Part shown: positions 32,847 to 35,743 of the stretch, piece by piece
Layout: each line of letters begins with the position of its first letter
How positions within the stretch are numbered: the stretch's first letter is position 1
Source: Prevotella sp.
Lineage (GTDB): Bacteria; Bacteroidota; Bacteroidia; Bacteroidales; Bacteroidaceae
Direction: 5' to 3'
Length of the DNA stretch: 35,743 bases
Assembly: GCA_022778905.1 (NCBI GenBank)
Contig: JALFRV010000160.1
Location: 1 to 35,743 of the forward strand
The notes under the pieces: generated by a model
What the model saw: only the letters and a program-made list of their open reading frames with translations
What the model was told of the DNA's origin: nothing
Databases searched by the model: none
Position numbers and translations under genes: made by a program

Positions 32847-34216
32847 TTGACCTCTCCTTTCCTCCACAGTTCGTGGAATGACTGCTTTGCAAACTCCGGT
32901 TTCGTATGTCCCACGCTCCACGGATTCAGCCTGCTGAAGCGCGTGAGGCTGTCCGGGACCCAGTTGGCCAATGGCGCAAAGCGCAGTGCAGTGGTGTAGA
33001 GGGCCGGATGGCCGAACAGGATGCGCATGCCGTTGGACATGAGTTTCTTCATCGGATCCGCCTTGCCGATGCCGTCAAGACGCTGTCTCCAGCGGTAGAT
33101 CTGTGATCCCGGGTTGACCTGAGTGGGACAGACGTTGTCGCAGCTGAGGCATAGCGAGCAGGCGGAGACATTGTCCGCATAGCGCTGAGGATCCTTTGAC
33201 ATGCCGAGATCGACACCGATCGGGCCGGGTATGAAATAGGTATAGCTGTAGCCGCCGCTCCGTCTGTAGACCGGACAGGTATTCATGCAGGCACCGCAAC
33301 GGATGCACTTGAGCGTCTCCCAGTGGTCTCCGTCAGCGAGAATGCTGCTGCGTCCGTTGTCGACCAATATGACGTGCATCTCGCCGCCGGGTCTTGCCTG
33401 TCGGAAATGTGACGTGTAGGTGGTCGTCGGCTGCCCGGTCCCGCATCGGCAGAGCAGCCGCTGGAAGACGGCAAGCGACTCGTAATCAGGGACGAGCTTC
33501 TCTATTCCCATCGCCACGAGATGCAGTTTGGGCATGGAAGTCGACATGTCGGCATTGCCTTCATTGGTGCAGACGACGATATCCCCGCTGTCTGCGACGC
33601 CGAAATTGCAGCCGGTCATGCCTGCCTCTGCATCCATGAACTCGTCACGCAGATGGTGGCGGGCGCAGCGGGTGAGGTAAGTCGGATCGTAGTTACCGGT
33701 CTCCTTCGAGATCCCCTGCTGCTCAAACATCCTTCCGACTTCCTCACGTTTGAGGTGGATGGCCGGCATCACGATGTGGCTGGGCTTCTGGTCGAGCAGC
33801 TGAAGGATGCGCTCTCCGAGGTCTGTCTCGACCACGTCGATGCCGCGGCTGACCAGATAAGGATTCATTTCGCATTCTTCCGTGAGCATCGACTTCGACT
33901 TGACGAGCTTCGAGACCTTATGTGACTCGAGGATGCCGTATACAATCTCGTTGAACTCCCGGGCATCCTTGGCCCAATGGACGATCACGCCCCGGCTCTC
34001 CAAGGCCGTCGCAAACCGGTCGAGATAGTCGGCCAAGTGACTGACCGTGTGCCGTTTGATCGCACTGGCATGCTCACGCAGAGACTCCCATTCAGGCAAC
34101 AGCTGTGCCTGGGCGTCACGTTTCATCCTGACAGACCAGAATGTCTGGTCGTGCCAGGCCGTCTTCTCCCGGTCCTTGGTGAATTGTCCGGCGGCTATAC
34201 TATGCAGCGTACTCAT
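32843..34216 (-). CDS. lutB: Lactate utilization iron-sulfur protein B
   Basis: This 457-residue protein is the Fe-S subunit of the LutABC system. An N-terminal LUD domain (about 60-290, with SKSMLTEECEMN and EAGMTGCNFGVADSG) precedes two [4Fe-4S] motifs: C304-x2-C307-x2-C310-x3-C314 (CIRCGACMNTCP) and C353-x2-C356-x2-C359-x3-C363 (CSLCLSCDNVCP). A C-terminal DUF3390-like segment ends with FHELWRKGEVK. The start at 34216 (MSTLHSIAAG) is chosen because the long upstream frame is antisense of nothing but lutA coding sequence and has unrelated composition. It lies 34 bases after lutA. Confidence 0.93.
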   Translation of the reverse strand: MSTLHSIAAGQFTKDREKTAWHDQTFWSVRMKRDAQAQLLPEWESLREHASAIKRHTVSHLADYLDRFATALESRGVIVHWAKDAREFNEIVYGILESHKVSKLVKSKSMLTEECEMNPYLVSRGIDVVETDLGERILQLLDQKPSHIVMPAIHLKREEVGRMFEQQGISKETGNYDPTYLTRCARHHLRDEFMDAEAGMTGCNFGVADSGDIVVCTNEGNADMSTSMPKLHLVAMGIEKLVPDYESLAVFQRLLCRCGTGQPTTTYTSHFRQARPGGEMHVILVDNGRSSILADGDHWETLKCIRCGACMNTCPVYRRSGGYSYTYFIPGPIGVDLGMSKDPQRYADNVSACSLCLSCDNVCPTQVNPGSQIYRWRQRLDGIGKADPMKKLMSNGMRILFGHPALYTTALRFAPLANWVPDSLTRFSRLNPWSVGHTKPEFAKQSFHELWRKGEVK

Positions 34217-34250
34217 AACTTGTAGATTAAAATTCGTTGTTGACTGATGC

Positions 34251-34988
34251 TCAGAGTCCGGCTGCCAGGATCTGCGCGACATGGACGAACTGGATCGGCA
34301 GGTGCTCCTTCTTGGCGATGCCGGCCATGTGCATGAGGCAGGAGCTGTCGGGGGCGGTGACATATTCGGCTCCCGTAGCCATATGGCGGCTGATCTTGTC
34401 CTCGCCCATGCGGGTCGAGACCGCAGGCTCCTCGACGGCGAACATGCCTCCGAAGCCGCAGCACTCGTCTCTGCGCTCGGGCTCCCTGAGGGTGATTCCG
34501 TCGACGAGACGGAGCAGGTCCATGACCTTGCTGAATGACGGGACATGCTTCTCCGATGGGGATGAAAGCCCGAGCTCACGCACGCCGTGGCACGAGTTGT
34601 GCACACTGACCACATGGGGGAACTTCCCCGGCACCGACGTAACTTTCAGCACGTCGTGCAGGAACTCCACGATGTCCAGCGTCTTTGTCGACGTCAGACA
34701 GGCGTGCTCACCGGAGAGGAGCTTCGGATAGAACGTCCTGACGAAAGCGGCGCACGATGCCGAGGGTGCCACGACATAGTCATAGTCCTTGAACATGGCG
34801 TCGAACTTTCCGGCCAACGACACCGCCATCGGCTCAAAACCGGCGTTCGCCATCGGCTGCCCGCAGCATGTCTGTTTCTCGGGATATTCCACTTCCACGC
34901 CGAAATGTCTCAGCAGCTTATAGGTGGCGACACCAGCCTCGGGGAAAAGCGCATCCACATAGCACGGGATAAATAGTCCTATCTTCAT
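34251..34988 (-). CDS. lutA: Lactate utilization protein A (CCG-domain Fe-S oxidoreductase)
   Basis: This 245-residue protein is LutA (YkgE), the heterodisulfide-reductase-like subunit of LutABC. It carries two CCG-type domains: QTCCGQPMANAG near residue 40-51 and DECCGFGGMF near 180-190, with further Cys residues in SCH (about 138) and SSCLMHM (about 222) that complete the Fe-S sites. MKIGLFIPCYVD at the N-terminus is the family start; an ATG one codon earlier is equally possible. It is first in the operon and has a TATATTTG promoter 32 bases upstream. Confidence 0.93.
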   Translation of the reverse strand: MKIGLFIPCYVDALFPEAGVATYKLLRHFGVEVEYPEKQTCCGQPMANAGFEPMAVSLAGKFDAMFKDYDYVVAPSASCAAFVRTFYPKLLSGEHACLTSTKTLDIVEFLHDVLKVTSVPGKFPHVVSVHNSCHGVRELGLSSPSEKHVPSFSKVMDLLRLVDGITLREPERRDECCGFGGMFAVEEPAVSTRMGEDKISRHMATGAEYVTAPDSSCLMHMAGIAKKEHLPIQFVHVAQILAAGL

Positions 34989-35020
34989 CATAATTCTTTG
35001 TTCACGATCAAAATCTCTTG

Positions 35021-35028
35021 CAAATATA
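35021..35028 (-). promoter_or_regulatory. -7 promoter element of lutABC
   Basis: Reads TATATTTG on the minus strand, an exact TAnnTTTG match, 32 bases upstream of lutA. Confidence 0.65.
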
Positions 35029-35216
35029 ACGCTTTTTTGCCGATCCTGTCATCGGATGAACTGTTTTTTAACAATCCATCCTACAGACTGTAAGGAATGG
35101 GGAGCAATGCTGCAAAAAAACCGCATGCAGTCGGCAAAAGTCAAAACCGGATCGGCCATTAGACCGCTGGAGCACATTTATTCTTGTCATTTCATGCTTT
35201 CCGACTGCTTTCGTCC

Positions 35217-35298
35217 GCCTGCAGGCCATCTCGCCTGCCGGGTTTCCTTGACGCAGTCCGCTACGCTTTCGGATCCCCGGCAGGCAATCTGCCCTGCC
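35217..35298. repeat. REP-like compound hairpins
   Basis: Two short hairpins, GCAGGC/GCCTGC (35221-35238) and GGCAGG/CCTGCC (35279-35298), are joined by a longer inverted pair, GCCTGCCGGG (35233-35242) with CCCGGCAGGC (35276-35285). GCCTGCAGGC at 35217-35226 is itself palindromic. The unit lies in the 431-base gap between divergent lutA and the LUD gene. It is not the same family as R1-R3. Confidence 0.5.
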
Positions 35299-35381
35299 AT
35301 CGGACAAAATCAGTTCGGACGCTAATGACCGATCCGGGTTAAAAACACGGCACATCGGAGCTTGACTGCAGAAATTTTGAT

Positions 35382-35389
35382 TAACTTTG
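35382..35389 (+). promoter_or_regulatory. -7 promoter element of the LUD-domain gene
   Basis: TAACTTTG matches TAnnTTTG exactly and lies 30 bases upstream of the ATG at 35420. Confidence 0.65.
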
Positions 35390-35419
35390 CAGCAACGGAA
35401 AGATCAAAAATCACAAGAT

Positions 35420-35743
35420 ATGGAACCGAAACAACTGAGGAATGAGCGGCTCGCAGCCCGGCTCATCAAGCAACTGAAACTGCGTCACTACGACGCGTAT
35501 TACTGCCCCGACGCCGAGGCACTGCGCACGAAGGTCCGCGAACTGATCCCCGCGCAGAGCACGATCACATGGGGTGGCTCGGAGTCGATCCGCAAGACGG
35601 GCATCACCGGTATGCTCAAGGCAGGCCCCTACCGTGTCTTCGACCGCGACGAAGCCACGACGCCGGAGGAGAAACGACGTGCCTATCTGCAGGCGTTCGA
35701 CTGTGACTACTATCTCGCAAGCGTGAACGCGATCTCCGAGGAC
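35420..35743 (+). CDS. LUD-domain (DUF162) protein, partial
   Basis: The first 108 codons of a lactate-utilization-domain protein are visible before the window ends. It begins MEPKQLRNERLAARLIKQL, then shows the LUD family blocks ALRTKVRELIP, TITWGGSESIRKTGI, YRVFDRDEATTPEEKRRAY and LASVNAISED. These match stand-alone LUD proteins of about 200-210 residues better than LutC of the adjacent operon, so it is a second, distinct LUD protein. It is divergent from lutABC, with separate promoters, and may relate to lactate or another oxidation; the function is not known. Confidence 0.85.
   Translation, partial: MEPKQLRNERLAARLIKQLKLRHYDAYYCPDAEALRTKVRELIPAQSTITWGGSESIRKTGITGMLKAGPYRVFDRDEATTPEEKRRAYLQAFDCDYYLASVNAISED

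Noticed and set aside
34217..34615. N-terminal extension of lutB
   Set aside because: The open frame continues upstream only as a shadow of lutA coding sequence with Ser/Arg-rich composition; LutB proteins begin near 34216.

Overview
The window looks like a chromosomal segment of a Bacteroidota species, most likely Prevotellaceae or a close relative. Three things point there. At least a dozen genes are preceded by the Bacteroidota -7 promoter element TAnnTTTG rather than a sigma70 box, and Shine-Dalgarno sequences are rare. The gene content is typical of the phylum: Ptb/Buk, the lut operon, Mrp with a DUF59 domain, class II IlvE, subtilases with short signal peptides, and GH115/CE15/GH29 glycan enzymes. 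Base composition looks moderately GC-rich (not computed). Genus is inference. I saw no rRNA, tRNA, CRISPR array, transposase or phage gene.

Layout. 1-547: the N-terminal part of a MATE exporter (-), cut by the window edge. 548-992: gene-free, with repeat element R1 and hairpins. 993-4561 (-): nfeD, a stomatin-like SPFH gene and its terminator, then a WecB-like protein with a degraded active site and a YdfG-like dehydrogenase. 4753-9438: two parts of the AmmeMemoRadiSam set (a MEMO-AMMECR1 fusion and the radical SAM enzyme, both +) flanking a ptb-buk acyl-phosphate operon (-). 9544-10467 (-): an M48 lipoprotein protease.

10681-18693: secreted hemicellulose or pectin side-chain enzymes. These are a CE15 glucuronoyl esterase, a 992-residue GH79-like/GH29 fusion and a GH115 alpha-glucuronidase, with housekeeping mrp (-) between the last two. 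Together they suggest removal of glucuronate, its ester links to lignin, and fucose or similar sugars from plant glycans. No SusC/SusD pair is in the window.

18708-23959 (-): trmB, repeat R2, ilvE, and an operon of S8 peptidase, xseA and xseB. 24093-30712 (+): a tightly packed run with MATE exporter, cytidylate-kinase-like protein, repeat R3, YfcE-type phosphoesterase, a small membrane protein, and a dTDP-3-amino-sugar pathway (rmlB, FdtA-like ketoisomerase, FemAB/GNAT-like acyltransferase, DegT aminotransferase). 30898-32181: metY-type O-acetylhomoserine sulfhydrylase. 32265-34988 (-): lutA-lutB-lutC for lactate oxidation. Facing away from them, a second LUD-domain gene starts at 35420 and runs off the end.

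The most unusual items are the three-copy interspersed palindromic repeat family built on AAAGCATAGCT, the GH79-like/GH29 fusion, the WecB homologue lacking its catalytic residues, the lipoprotein-like signal on the MEMO-AMMECR1 protein, and promoters so close to start codons that the mRNAs should be almost leaderless.
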